A DNA stretch of 64,000 nt from Pristionchus mayeri (lineage: Eukaryota > Nematoda > Chromadorea > Rhabditida > Neodiplogasteridae), in NCBI GenBank assembly GCA_036245805.1, contig BTRK01000003.1:33435215-33499214 (forward strand), read 5' to 3'. The notes beneath the pieces were generated by a model that saw nothing but the letters and a program-made list of their open reading frames with translations, had not been told where the DNA came from and searched no databases. Below are positions 41,072 through 53,748 of the stretch, one piece after another. A program made the position numbers and the translations under genes. Positions within the stretch are counted from its first letter, which is position 1. The number at the start of each line of letters is the position of its first letter.

Positions 41072-42346
41072 CACGTACTCTCAGTCGGTGGGCGCTCCGA
41101 CCTTCTTCATGAACAGATCCAACTTCCTCTTCTCGATAACTCCGGGAATCTCCGCCCATACCTGACACGTATTATTTTGTTTCAGTACATTGACCTACTC
41201 GCTGTTTGCAGATTGCTCTTCCGGAATTATATGAATGTGCATGTCTAACCTCACGTCTCCATGCGTGGTCAGCCGTGGCCATCTTCCGTTTCACAGTCTC
41301 TCCTTCCCTCCCGATAACCTTGACCGAACTGTTTCCTCGTTCCTCCCTCAGATTCAGCATATCCAGTAGAGCGAGCGTGTTGTAATGTAGATGGGCAAGT
41401 TTGATCAGCTCTCCGTACCACTTTGACGATCTGAATTCCTAGTTGCGCGTGTAATATTTAGGATTCGTCCGGAAAGTACAGTAATTATGGCTAACCGAGC
41501 AATTCTCTTGGGTGCATAGATATTGATTATGCTGTTGAAACACTCATTCGGGGAGGTGTTTTTCTTGGGACTCGCTCTGAGGAAACCAGCGAGAAAAGTG
41601 GGCTTCATAATCACAGCTTTCAGCAGCTGAAACTCCTCGCTGTCCCTCCTGATTAGATGCGCATTGCTCCATCCCAATCGAGAATGCTTGCACTTGGCAA
41701 TGCCGTGCAAGAAGGGAACCTGGAAGTATTACCGTAGTCTATTACATAATATGGGTAATACATTTTGTGATTGACTCGTAAGTTGTATGTATGAAACATG
41801 AAGGCACCTTGGCGAAGTGACGATGTCTTCCAGTTACGTGTGCGAGAGAAGACAACCAGTATTGCAGTCCAAGCTTACGACTTTTACCGAACTTGGAGTG
41901 GATATAGTGCGCATGGTTTATTAACTTCTTTCTCCAATACTGTATATTGGGGCACTGCTTCTTCTTTGCCAACTGAAAAAAACAACTAATATGGCGTAAG
42001 ATGTACGTCTCTCTACAGTTTGCATTATCTCTTGTTGGTCATAGAGACTAGAGAACAGGTGAAACATAAGTTTCGCATGTCTTCTCCGCCACATTTTACA
42101 AGTGTAACATGTTCTCCTAACGGTTATAAGTTGTTCTGCATGTAATTACCTCTCTCAGATCATGGTTAATTCCCTTGACAAGATGCCAAAAATCGAGAAG
42201 ATGCTTGATGACACTGAAGTCATCCCTCAGCATCTTCCCTATCTTAGCGTCGTTGTCCGTGCACACTGATCGAATCTACAAGCATGCAGTACTAACCACC
42301 CATTGTCATATAAGCATTGATCCGTTCAAATTATCATTCTGTTCAT

Positions 42347-43071
42347 AGGTGTCCACGCCGGCGGCGACAGGGGGGTTCTGAGCACCGCCCAAATTTGGTC
42401 ATGGTAAAATCGATAATAAGTGATGGTAGGTCAAGACTAAGTACCGTACCCAATAGATAGTACAGTACCTCCAGATACAGTATATGGCTACCGTAACCCT
42501 CGATCATCACTAACTGACTTAATTTTCAAAAAAATCAAAGTACCGTACCAAAACGAAAAAAATCAAAGTACCATAACCAATCGATGTTATAGTACCCCAA
42601 AATACCGTATTCCGCTTCCGTAATCCCGGAATATCACAAACTAACTTTATTTTTAAAAAGTCCTGGTAACGTATCCAATCGATTCTACAGTACCAAAGTA
42701 ACTACCGTAACCTAGATCCGTGGGTCAGATCCAGTTCCTTGGGTCAAAAATTTTCTAAAAACTCAAAATCGAAAATAAAATTTATTTAAAGTATATTTCC
42801 GTATATCTAATTACTGTAGAATCATCTTATGATCTATTTGGGATTTCTAGAAAAAAACTTTTTTAGAAAAATGTTTGGCCCATGCTTGAGGTTTACGGTA
42901 GCCATATACGGTATCTGGAGGTACTGTACTATCGATTGGGTATGGAACGTTGTCTTGACCTACCATCACTTATTATCGATTTTACCATGACCCCCTACTC
43001 ATGCTTGCGCACCGCCCCAAATTTGGGGCGGTGCTCAGTACCCCCCCCCTCGCCGCCATTCCTGGACACCT
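42347..43071. repeat. TACCGTA-rich foldback MITE in intron, copy 2
   Basis: Duplicate of 32,526-33,249 with one extra C in the C-run. Confidence 0.75.
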
Positions 43072-43500
43072 GATTGTTTTCCCAAAAAGTGAAAGCACCT
43101 TGTACAGCTTGGCTAACAAAATCTTCAGCCCCCTTCTCACTCCCTCCTTCTCCATCCGCCCACTGATACCATCTGAAAAAAATAGCGGACTTCTCTAAAC
43201 AATTCGATTATCTGTACCAATTCCCTTCATATGCTTGTGCATATTGATGACAAGTAGAATCAAATTTGTTGTCAGGTGGATGAATGAGATGGTCGCGTTC
43301 AGTGCAGTGAAGCCGGGCCGACTGTACCGTCCGTCAATCGACAAGTCGATTCCTCTCCTCTTCAAGTGAGTTTCCAGTTTTTATGATTAACTAATGAAAA
43401 TCGAGTGTCTCTGTTACTTCATAGTTGAGGGATACTGTAACCTAACAACCAGAGCGTAATTTGTTAGATATGAGAATAATAATCTGATGTAAGTAGTGAT

Positions 43501-44162
43501 CATAGTTGCCCATGCCGGCGGCGATTCCCATGACCCCTATTCATGGGTGCTAAGTGATTGTCATGAAAAGTGACAAGCACTTAGCACCCATGAACCCCGG
43601 GTCATGGTCAAAACTCGATCGGTAGGTCAAGACTAGGTACCGTACCCAATCGATCATACCGTACTCCAGATACCGTATACCACTACCGTATCCCCCGAGC
43701 ATCGCACTTACTTTATTTTTAAAAAGTCCAGGTACGGTACTCAGTCGATTCTACAGTACTCAAGACATTACCGTAACCCAGTTCCATGGGTCAGATCCAG
43801 TTCCTTGGGTCAAACTTTTTTTCTAAATATTCAAAATCGACAGTAATTTTTTAAAAGAATTCTACCGTATCTCTTGTTACTGTAGAATCATTTTATAATC
43901 GATTTAGAATTTTAGAAAAAAAATGACAATAGTTTGACCTGAGGAACTGAGTTACGATAGTAACTTGGGTACTGTATAATCGATCCGGCAATCGTACCAA
44001 GACTTTACAAATAAAGTTAGTTTGCGATAATCGGGGATACGGTATCTGATGGTACTGTATGATCGATTCGGTACGGTACCTAGTCTTGACCTACCGATCG
44101 ATTTTTGACCATGACCCGATGTTCATGGGTGCTCATGGGTGGTCCAGTGGTGGACAACTATG
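43501..44162. repeat. TACCGTA-rich foldback MITE in intron, second type, copy 2
   Basis: Duplicate of 33,679-34,340; no difference noticed. Confidence 0.75.
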
Positions 44163-44190
44163 GTAGTGATTAATATAGAATAATATGTAA

Positions 44191-44333
44191 GGCACTTCTT
44201 GGATATTTGGCCCACCCCCATCCCCTCCCCATCTCAAAGTGGTTGTGCGACCGAAAATCAAGGAATGAGATCTAAAAATGAGCGGGTAGGGGAGGAAGGG
44301 GGAGGGGGGTGGGCCAATTATCCAAGAAGTGCC
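44191..44333. repeat. 143-bp hairpin MITE, copy 2
   Basis: Duplicate of 34,369-34,511; no difference noticed. Confidence 0.8.
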
Positions 44334-44948
44334 ATATGTAAATGTAGTAACTGCTGAGCATTTATTTGTAAATGCAAAAAATGGAAGCATATCTACTCGT
44401 TGTATAGTTATTCAATTATGCCGCAATGAAGATTTACTTACGCTAGCAACATTTCGAACCACACTCTCCACGTATCGCATGTGTCTTTCGTAGACTATAT
44501 CAACTGCAGGCAGCACGAGCTTCGAGAGAAGATCGTACTCTGTACGAGGAGCAGGAAGGGGGAGTCCGAGCACATCACCGAACACGGCCAGTCGCTGAGC
44601 GACATTCAGATGAGAATTTAAAAAAAACATTGCAAAGATGAATACCGGCAGTGACAATCCTGTAGTGTGGCCAGCAGTGGCAATCTTGGCATTTCCTTCG
44701 TAGAAACGACCACATAGGAGTGGTTGAGAAGGCCAGGATGACTTGACACACTTATTGCACTTCCACTTCAGCACAACGGCCGACCCATGCTGAGAGAAGG
44801 ATAGCGAGTGAATAGAGGGATCACCGCAAGAAGGACAACGAGTGAACAGGTTGAGGAGAGACGATGAGGCGATGAGCAAGTAGGGTGGTAGATCAGGAAG
44901 AGAGTTGTCTATCGCCTCGGTAGAATCAACCGTTTCTTGTGATGACCC

Positions 44949-46014
44949 CTGTAGATAATCATGTACGTACCATCTAAACGATATGGTCAATCAAACACGA
45001 CGGATTTATGCAAATTGATCACAATGAACCGCAATCACTTTTTTACAAAGAAAATGAACAAAAAAAGGGGTAACCATGTCGAAATACGGAATTTGAACTG
45101 GAGAAAATGGGGTTGAAAAGCATTGGTGCGCATAAGCACCTGAAGGAACTGTAAATAAGCAATCAAGTATGCATACCTAGAGGACCCGCAAGCCTGACGC
45201 CTACTTACGACAAAATTTATCGAAATTTGAGCGCATTCCCTAAGAAAAAGATCGATAACATCCCCTTACCGCAACCGGTGCCTCAGAGCCGGACGCGCAG
45301 TCCACATAATAGGCGAATTTGCTAAACTACGTAAATGTGACAATTTTTTTACTTTATTTAGCAAGGAAGGCGGAGTTTCGCGGCCCCCTTGCCTACCGTA
45401 ATCGTCACTTCTTTTAACTATTTCCTGCTTAAATTTAATTATTTTTTAATTTTTTAATAGTGTTTTGGTATCAGACTGGGGAGATAAATAATATGAAATT
45501 CAATCATTTTTGACCGCCGATTACCTTTAACTGCATTCATATTTGTGATGACTACGGAACAAACAAAAATAATAAAAATCTGTGGATCTTAGTGAGTGGT
45601 GTCCATCCAGCTAACTAAATTATCATTTGATCCTCTCTCTCAGTCACTTGAAAAACCGCTTCTCATGAGAAACGCAACATTTTACAAAGGCAATCAGAAG
45701 TCTATCAATGACTGTGAACAATTTGTGATAAGGGGGTAACCCACGCAAATCGAAACACGTTATTTGCACAAACAAACATCTATTATAATTTTAATACAAG
45801 AGCGGATTACTTTCCCAATGTATATGCGGAAAACACCTATCACATGCTAATTTATCTTTTCACTACCAGCTTGTATAGGAAAAGCTGCGCCCATTTCCAA
45901 TTCGAGCCTATTCTGTATGGAGAAAATAACATAACAAAAATACATGAGTTCTTCTAAAAAGAAATAAATTCCAAACTTTTGAATTTTTTATCCTCGTGTA
46001 TCTCACTTTGTACT
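44949..46014. other. Unassigned sequence, copy 2
   Basis: Duplicate of 35,127-36,192. It holds the C-to-T difference at 45,980. No gene is seen. Confidence 0.4.
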
Positions 46015-46272
46015 GCTTTAAAGGAGGAGTAAATGCAAACGCGCGCCCGGTTGGAATATGTTTCACCTAGGGACGCACTCTCTTCAACTCGCATGCTATC
46101 TCGCCCCCTTCCCTGAGCTTTCCCTGATCTGGCTCCCAGCCAACTAGCTATAACTCTGTTCGGAACGGAGATATCAATGTGAAAATTTCGGAGCTTCTTA
46201 TCGTTGTGGAGCTCCAGGCAGTGTATATGATAGCATCAAAAAATGAATTTTGAGTTTACTCCTCCTTTAAGC
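46015..46272. repeat. 258-bp TIR MITE, copy 2
   Basis: Duplicate of 36,193-36,450 with the same terminal inverted repeats. Confidence 0.8.
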
Positions 46273-46480
46273 AAGATGTGCACGGAGAACACAATGAACA
46301 GTTCACCATTATTGATCTCACAGGAATGACTTATTATCGCTGTTCTCTTTCTTAGGATTAACATATTTACATTTAAAAAATCTAATAAGCAGAACTAACC
46401 TGACTCGAATTAATCGGCCCAATTTTCCGGGAAGGAGACGAGGAGATATCTGAAAATAATAAGCGAACGATTAACCGTAC

Positions 46481-46542
46481 CTGCGTGACGTAAGAGAGAA
46501 CTTCAGGTCGAAGGCCAGCGAGACGATTGCATTCGTGTGCAT
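46481..46542 (-). pseudogene. Fumarase-exon shard, copy 2
   Basis: Duplicate of 36,659-36,720. Confidence 0.5.
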
Positions 46543-47602
46543 CAATAATAATCCGTTAATCAATTAATTAATTTGAATTACATAACATAAAAAAGCATGA
46601 TTCTGAGCATTTTAGCCCCAATTCCGCGCTGTACAGTGACCCCATTGCAAACAGCGTAAACAGTCGAACTGCAGTTTCAGCGTCTATATCTGGTCAGCAC
46701 CAAATATTTTACACGTGTACTCTAGGCAAAATATTGGAAACAAATAAAGGCTCATGCGTACAAAACATGCGTACAAAAAAAACACGAATTCCACAGCAGG
46801 CAGTCATCTTTCCAGGAACGACTCAGTTTCTCGATCACGATATACGGAAACGAATGAATTCAACACTAGTAAAGCTTCGAAGTCTATGAAAAGCAAACCA
46901 ATAATTCATCAACTGCCTAATATTTTCCAATTCAAACAATAATGCAGCTGCGATGTGTTGACCAGTCTAGGGAAAAGGCACAAATCGGCATTGCATTTCA
47001 CTCTCACTATGCATTCACTCGGGCAACGCAATGCCAGTTGAGAGTTCACGTATGCACCAAACCATTTATGCATTCACATATAATTTAAAAAATACTATAA
47101 ATACTCATATTTTTCAGGCGCTAAGTTAATAAGAGAGGAATCGGGAAAGACTCCACATAGGCCGGAACGTAGGAATTCATGATTTTTAAATTAGCTGCAA
47201 AATTAATAAAAAGTACATCGAAACGAGCTCTTTCAAATGGCGTTGGCGGATTTCCCGGGAAAAAAAATTGTTTCGCCGTGGCATGCTCCGAAAGTGGGCG
47301 GAGTCTCGATTTTTTCGGAAAAAACCGATCTTTGACTCAATTTTTCGGCACCATAAAATCAGACCTAACCGGAACGTTCTCGTCCACCTGCGCATCTAGA
47401 TTCCGTCGACGCAGTGCTCCGAGAAGGAGACGCAGAAGAGATAAGTCTGAAATGAAGAAGACAACTCTCGGACAGTCCAATCTGAGCCAATATTCTCTCG
47501 CTCTCTGATATGCGAGCGAATATTGGTGACAGTTAATGAGTTCCCAAAAGGTTGATATAACAATAATCTTCAATAAACATATTGAAATGTTGGAAATAGC
47601 TA
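46543..47602. other. Unassigned end of second duplication copy
   Basis: Duplicate of 36,721-37,780. No gene is recognised. Confidence 0.4.
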
Positions 47603-47995
47603 ATTTGGACATATTACCAATCTCATCATCAAGCGCACATAAATGACGTTTGTTGGACTAAAAAAATCTGCCCGATGAGGAAATAATAAGTCGCCGTCGC
47701 GCTTACCTGAGAAAAACGGACCTTTCGAAACAAAAATTTCGGAAGAAGAAACAGAGTTTCCACGTTCCCAAGTACATTTCTCGCTTCAGTGGCAGGGTAT
47801 TTTACTACGAAAACTGTCATTTGCAATAAGTACCTGGCTCATGCTTGCAAAATACAAATGTGCGTGTCCTACTCACGTCACAAATGGAGATGCGGTTCCT
47901 ACTATGAAACGCTACATATGCGCTTCATAGTAACCATACATTGTAATGACTACTTCCATTTGCAATATACGCGAGAAAGCCTAGTGTAAAATTCC
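47603..47995 (+). repeat. Dispersed repeat with a 66-codon open frame, copy A
   Basis: This matches about 63,520-63,985 over most of its length (shared phrases AAGTCGCCGTCGCGCTT and CGCTACATATGCGCTTCATA). Both copies keep a plus-strand frame (here 47,789-47,989) reading THMRF-like codons such as LHMRFIVTI and NDYFHLQYTRESL. There is no ATG at the beginning, so it is not a proven gene. A decayed third copy begins near 25,363. Confidence 0.65.
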
Positions 47996-48283
47996 ACCAT
48001 AAATATTATTCGTTTCAGATAATACGCTTTGAACTTGGATTGAACAATATATCGTGCCGCTCACCACAAAGCAAAAATCAATTCCCCTGCAACGCGTAGC
48101 CACACAGTGGACCCACTCCATTCCTGCAGTCTATTGTTCCATCTGACGGGGGGGGGGGGGAGCAATTGAACGACTCACCATCACCGAAATCCTATGGGTT
48201 GCACAATCTTTTTAACATTGTTATTTCGTAACATACGATTTAATCGATGATCATTCCATATCAGATCACCGTGTAACAGGCAT

Positions 48284-48467
48284 TAGGTCGGATGAGAACC
48301 GTCGGATGAGACCGGATAAGAACTTAAAATAACACCATTCTCCAATATTTTGACATTCACTGTTAGGTTTCCTCACTGTCAAATCGTCTACTTCGAAAAT
48401 ACTACAGAAAGTTAATATTTTTGGTCCCATCCGGTGGGTTTTCATCCGACGGTTCTCATCCGACCTA
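48284..48467. repeat. 184-bp foldback MITE
   Basis: The ends TAGGTCGGATGAGAACCGTC and GACGGTTCTCATCCGACCTA are perfect complements. Inside, a second GGATGAGA/TCATCC pair extends the stem. A G-run (about 48,149-48,161) lies 120 bases to the left. Confidence 0.85.
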
Positions 48468-49026
48468 GTTCCAGTAATATAACCGTATTGCTATATTGCG
48501 CTCAGTTTCAATTTGCAGATCAGGCGGTCACAATGTAATTTGTGACATATCACTTTAAGATCATTTCTTGCATATTTATTGATTGTTTCAATTCCATTAG
48601 GTATTGCAAATAATATCACGCCTCTCATGAGAAAATCGAGCTGAGTCTGGGAATGGACTGGAATTCGGGAATTTTGTTCTAACCAGTTTTGGTGATCTTG
48701 AGGCATCCCTGACTTACCCCCAAAGTGTCATTGTGCATGTTTCATTTTGAAGTTCCCTATAGAGGGTCGGTTACCTTGAGCCGCATATCTTTGTTAGAGT
48801 GAAAGATATCCGAAAAATGTCCTCTGAGAGGCCCCCACTGATTTTTCAAGCTCTATCGATTCATATATCTTAGATTGCCTAAATGTTAGTTTTAACCGAC
48901 TTATAGTATAAGCACTTTTTCTCAAAAGTGTAGGTGAAATAGCAGCTGGAATTTTCACAGTGTGTGCATCTCAACGAGAGCTTTCGAATGAATGGCTTGA
49001 GCAAAAAAATATCAGAACCTGGGTGT

Positions 49027-51931
49027 CAGTCTGGGTTCTCAAGTGTGTGGCGAGCGGTTGAGTGCGATTTCGTCTCTCCGTCTCCGGTTCCGCCCGCCCG
49101 GATTCCCTCTCCCAGACGCGTTGGCACGCGGGAGTTGTACGCCGCCACGATGGGTCGCCACTTCTACATCGGCACCATCAACGCCAGGACGCTCGGCCCA
49201 AGGGAGAAGCAGTCGGAGATGGGACTCGCCCTCGACAAGATCAAGTGGGACGTGGTTGCAGTGCAGGAAGCCAGGATTGTGGGTTGTGCCTCGTTCAATC
49301 TTACATCCTCAGGCACTGTAGTCTACCACTCGGGCGGGCCCACTGCTTCCCATGGCGTGGCATTTTTGCTTCGACCGCAACTCGCGCGCGGAGCTGTGTT
49401 CAATGGCCTCTCCCCTCGTTTGGCCACTCTGCTCCTTCCCGACCTACGGCTCTTCCTGGTCTGCGCTTACGCCCCTACGTCTTCCTACGATGACGACGCG
49501 TATGAAGACTTCCTAGACCAGGTTGAGACCGCCCTGCGGAGTGCCCCAAAAGGCCATATGCCAGTTCTGGTTGGTGACTTCAACTGTCGAGTGGCGAGGG
49601 AACCTGGCAATGAAAGATTTGTCGGTAACTTTGCCTCTCCCACACCGAACTCACGCGGACGCTGCTTCACTGAGCTCTGCGTGAGGAACAGACTGCGCAT
49701 CCTGAACACGTTCCCCAAGAGACGGCACGGTCGAATCTGGACCTGGCGATCCCCAAACGGCTCCGCATTCCACCAAATTGACTACGTTGCAGCGCCCGCC
49801 ACAGCGAGAGTAGTCAACTGTGGAGTCGTTGGTTGGTCGGTTTGAGTTTGACTCCGACCATCGCCTTGTTCGGATGTGCCTCTCCCTCCCTGACAAGGCG
49901 AGGCAGAAAAGATGCAGGGAGCGGCTAGATTTCGATCGAACCGCTTTTACTGTCAACGCAAACCTTCTCGCGTCACTGCCCCTTGCCCGCCCCAGTTCTG
50001 CCGCCGACGCCTATACTACGGTAAAGGCTTTCACGGAGACCGCGGCAACGAACTGCTGGAGGAAGCGCCAATCCCCTTCTTGGATCTCGAGTGGAACGCG
50101 GAAGCTCCTAGCGATGCGCCATGAATTGCAATCCAACTCCCAACAAGCTGTCGCCTACTCAGCTGCCTGCAAAGCTGCCCGGACGAGTTTCGTCGATGAC
50201 ATCAGGAAGCGAAAGGAGGCGCAAGCACGGCAAGCAGCAACCATGGGAAGGAGCATCGTGAAGAGCATGCTGAGTCTGCAAACCTCAAAGAAGCGCCTTC
50301 TAGTTCCCGACCCTGTAACTGGTGCTCTCTCTCAAGCAGCTACCAAGACAGTGGTCCAGAGCTTCTTTGACGGTCTCTACACCCCTGCAGTTCCGTGTCC
50401 ACTCCCAGTCCCTCCTCAGCCTCTGGATCCCCTTCCTCCCTTCCTACCCGATGAGGTCAGCAAAGCGATGTCCCAACTCAAGTGTGGTCACTCACCCGGT
50501 TCGGATGGCATTCTCCCTGATATGCTATACCACTCTCGAAACCACCTTGCTCCCGTTATCGCTGATCTACTCAACTATCTGGTAGATGGAGAGGCTGTTC
50601 CAAGCGACCTGACCGAAGCAATTGTCACTCTTCTGCACAAGAAAGGAGACCCTACCAACATTGGGAACTTCCGTCCCATCTCCCTCCTCACCGTTTCCCT
50701 GAAGACAATGACCAAAGTCATTCTTCAGAGACTCGAAACTGTGCTTGAAGAAACAGAGTCCTCGACCCAAACCGGCTTCCGGCGCGGCTACAGTACTCTC
50801 GACAACCTGCATGCCATCAAGCAGGTCGCTGAAAGAACCTCCGAGTACGGTATCCCAATCTACTTGGCGTTCGTCGACTTCAAGAAGGCGTTCGACTGTG
50901 TGGAGTGGAATGCCTGCTGGCAAGCCCTCTTCTCGTTCGGAGCCCATCCCTCCCTCGTCCACATGTTGCGCCGTCTCTACGAGTCCTCCTCTACACTCAT
51001 TCGAGTTAATGAGGAGCTCGTTCCTGTGACTGTGCGTCGAGGAGTCCGCCAAGGGGATACCCTCTCCCCTCGTCTCTTCAACGCAGTGCTACGATCAGCC
51101 ATGGACAACATTGACTGGGAGTCAGATGGAATTAGAATCGACGGAAGGAACCTTTGCCACTTGGAGTATGCCGATGACGTGGCTCTCGTTGCCAAATCTC
51201 GACCCGAGCTGGAACGAATGCTGAAGAAGCTGATGGACGCGTGCAGCCGAGTTGGTCTCGAAGTGAATGCAAGCAAGACCAACCTCCTCACCTCCTGCAC
51301 CTCTACCCGCAATCCAATAATCATCGGCAATCTGCGATTCGAATTCGTCGATAGCGCCACCTATCTCGGAGGAAGAATAGCTCTTCCCTTGGATCATTCC
51401 GACGAAATAGAACACCGGATTCGATTAGGGTGGCTGGCCTGGAGTAAGCTCTCGCACCTCCTATCTTCTCGAATTCTGTCCATCAAGATCAGGAGGAGAG
51501 TCTTCGAGAGCTGCATCACGGCTACAGTTCTCTATGGGTGTGAAGTATGGGCTCTGAGATCTAGCGAGAAGGAGAGGCTGAGAGTCACCCAGAGGAAGAT
51601 GGAAAGAAAGATGCTTGGAGTCACGCTAAGGGACAGATGGAGGAATGACCGCGTGAGAGGGATTACCAAGCTGAGAGACTGGAATGAGGAAGGATTGAAA
51701 CGAAAAGCGCGCTGGGCCCTCAAGATCAGAAGAATGGGAGTGGAACAGTGGAGCCGTGCGACAACTGTCTGGACTCCATTCAATAGGACTCGTCCCCCCG
51801 GAAAGCCTCGCGCGCGATGGAGAGACGACCTATCCCGAGCTATTGGCAGCCATTGGTGGAGTGCAACTTATGAAGACTACCGACCTATCATCTTCTGAGC
51901 GTTTCCGCCTGATAAGATAAATTGATTGATT
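49027..51931 (+). mobile_element. RTE-clade non-LTR retrotransposon
   Basis: The element is flanked by GGTGT at 49,022-49,026 and 51,932-51,936, a likely target-site duplication. It ends in AATTGATTGATTG-type short tandem repeats, as RTE elements commonly do. It encodes one long endonuclease-reverse transcriptase frame that is broken once. At 2.9 kb it is close to full RTE length. Confidence 0.85.
49150..51898 (+). pseudogene. RTE endonuclease-reverse transcriptase, one frameshift
   Basis: The frame starts at ATG 49,150 in a good context (GCCGCCACGATGG). The AP-type endonuclease shows INARTLGPREKQSEM, VVAVQEARIVG, MPVLVGDFNCRV and FHQIDYVAA. The frame then shifts near 49,820-49,845; the SDHRLVRM motif that completes the endonuclease is in the new frame. 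The reverse transcriptase follows with LLHKKGDPTNIGNFRPIS, TQTGFRRGYSTLDNL, AFVDFKKAFDCVEW, GVRQGDTLSPRLFNAV and YADDVALVAKS, and the thumb runs to 51,898. All catalytic Asp residues are present. A single small indel is the only break seen, so the copy is young. Confidence 0.9.
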
Positions 51932-52544
51932 GGTGTGACTTATGCCCTTTTTAGTTTTCCTAATCGTTTGAACTTTATTTTCAACAGGATGATCGAAATA
52001 AATCGATCATTCTTGACGGCGCATGAGAGCGGTGTGAGAAGGAATTAATCTGTTGAAAATAAAGTTCAAACGATTAGGAAAACTAAAAAGGGCATAAGTC
52101 ACACCCAGGTTCTGATATTTTTTGCTCAAGCCATTCATTCGAAAGCTCTCGTTGAGATGCACACACTGTGAAAATTCCAGCTGCTATTTCACCAACACTT
52201 TTGAGAAAAAGTGCTTATATTATAAGTCGGTTAAAACATACATTTAGACAATCTAAGATATATTAATCGATAAAGCTTGAAAAATCAGTGGGGGTCTCAT
52301 TTTTCGGATATCTTTCACTCTAACAAAGATATGCGCATTCAAAGTTAAGGCTCAAGGTAAGGCTCAAGGTAACCTCTGTAGGGAGCATCAAAATGAAACA
52401 TGCACAATGCAACTTTGGGGGTCAGTCAGGCATGGCTCAAGATCACCAAAACTGGTCAGAACCAAATTTCAATATTTCCCTCCATTCCCTAGAATGTCGA
52501 TTCCAGCTCGATTCTCTCGTGAGAGGCGTGATATCTCCATTTCC

Positions 52545-53382
52545 GGGGGGGGGGGGGTGACAAAACGGCAACGACAAAACGGCAACACGGCTTATTTACG
52601 ACATAACGGCAACGACATAACGGCAAGCGACAAAACGGCAACGTAGCATAACTCAGTGGAGAGTTGTCCTAGAACATTGGGAATGGTCTGTATCACATCA
52701 GCATATTTTCTACGTAATTAACAATAACATGATCTTTGATCTTTTGGAGGTTGACGACAAAACGGCAACGAGCCATATCACCACTTTAAATGATCCCTCA
52801 GCTCTCGAGAAGGCACCAATTGCAAGCTAATGACCTGCCCTATACATTCGACACCTGATCTTTGATCTTTGGCCAATTAGCGACAAAACGGCAACGAGCA
52901 AAACACTACTCCGAATCATCCAGAAACTCGAGTTAACGGAGATATGACTCGTTTCCGTTTTGTCGTCAGTTGGTCACATATGAAAGATCAGATGTCGAAT
53001 GAACAGGACATGTGATCAGCTATCGATTGGTGTCGATCTGAAAGTTGTAGGATGATTCTGAATCGTTGTATGGCTTGTTGCCGTTTTGTCGCCATTTGGT
53101 CAAAGATCAAATATCAGATGTCGAATGGATAGTGCGAGTCATTAGCTTTCGATTGGTACCTTCCCGAGTGTTGAGGGATCATTTAGAGTGGTGCTATGGC
53201 TCGTTGCCGTTTTGTCGTCAACCTCCAAAAGATCAAAGATAATGTTATTGATAATTACGTAGAAAATGTACTGATGTGATACAGACCATTCCCGATGTTC
53301 TAGGACAACTCTCCACTGAGTTATGCTCCGTTGCCGTTTTGTCGCTTGCCGTTATGTCGTTGCCGTTTTGTCACCCCCCCCC
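52545..53382. repeat. Foldback built of ~127-bp monomers with GACAAAACGGCAAC
   Basis: The ends are a G-run plus TGACAAAACGGCAACGAC and its complement plus a C-run. The flanks both read ATTTCC (52,539-52,544 and 53,383-53,388; an 8-base CCATTTCC duplication is also possible). In the left half the motif starts at 52,629, 52,756 and 52,882. In the right half the complement ends near 52,964, 53,090, 53,217 and 53,343. The spacing is therefore 126-127 bases, and each spacer holds a GATCTTTGATCTTTTGG-like string. No open frame of note is present. Confidence 0.85.
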
Positions 53383-53748
53383 ATTTCCAATGCTCTCGAT
53401 CCTCAATGCAGAAACGTAAAAATATAACAATTATCGCACTACCATTATCAGAAAGGAGACATGTTTGATTCATCTTAAACATTCATTTCTCTCTCCTTTT
53501 AAATTCTAGAGTGTGTGTGAGTGGTCAAGACCATGATGGTCAGTCGGTTGCGAGTTCCATTGTCGTCATATAGTGATTCAGCATACTCCAGTTGTAAACT
53601 GACAACTCGTAACCACAAAGTGGATCTGACGCCCTCCATTTCAGACAATCCTCCTATCAAACCGGAGAGAGAGAATGTGAAAAATTGAATATCCTCCTAT
53701 CAAACCGGAGAGAGAGAATGTGAAAAATTGAACTACGTTTTCGCCGAG
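53383..53748. other. Spacer with a short tandem duplication
   Basis: CCTCCTATCAAACCGGAGAG and the following AGAATGTGAAAAATTGAA occur twice in a row near 53,650-53,735, a unit of about 42 bases. Nothing else is recognised. Confidence 0.6.

Larger units (their letters stand above)
40416..44948 (-). pseudogene. Transposase-like multi-exon gene, copy 2
   Basis: Duplicate of 30,595-35,126, including the in-frame TGA (about 41,072-41,074) and the intronic MITEs. One change lies in the tail after the TGA: the minus-strand frame reads RGGTVVRHEV here and RGGIVVRHEV in copy 1. The extra C near 43,041 falls in an intronic MITE. Confidence 0.55.
37781..47602 (+). repeat. 9.82-kb tandem duplication, second copy
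   Basis: This repeats 27,960-37,780 with about three differences in 9.8 kb. Everything described for the first copy is present at +9,821 bases up to about 43,040 and at +9,822 after the extra C in the C-run there. The right flank begins ATTTGGACATATTACC. Confidence 0.9.
48610..52535. mobile_element. Large foldback element split by an RTE insertion
   Basis: The left arm (about 48,610-49,026) and right arm (about 52,104-52,535) are inverted copies, including ACCAAAACTGGT, GAAAGATATCCGAAAAATG and GAGAGCTTTCGAATGAATGG. The central hairpin (51,937-52,103) has the same GTTTGAACTTTATTTTCAAC arms as the MITE at 16,240. An RTE-type retrotransposon (49,027-51,931) has landed in the left arm close to the central hairpin. 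Without it the foldback would be about 1.0 kb. Confidence 0.85.
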
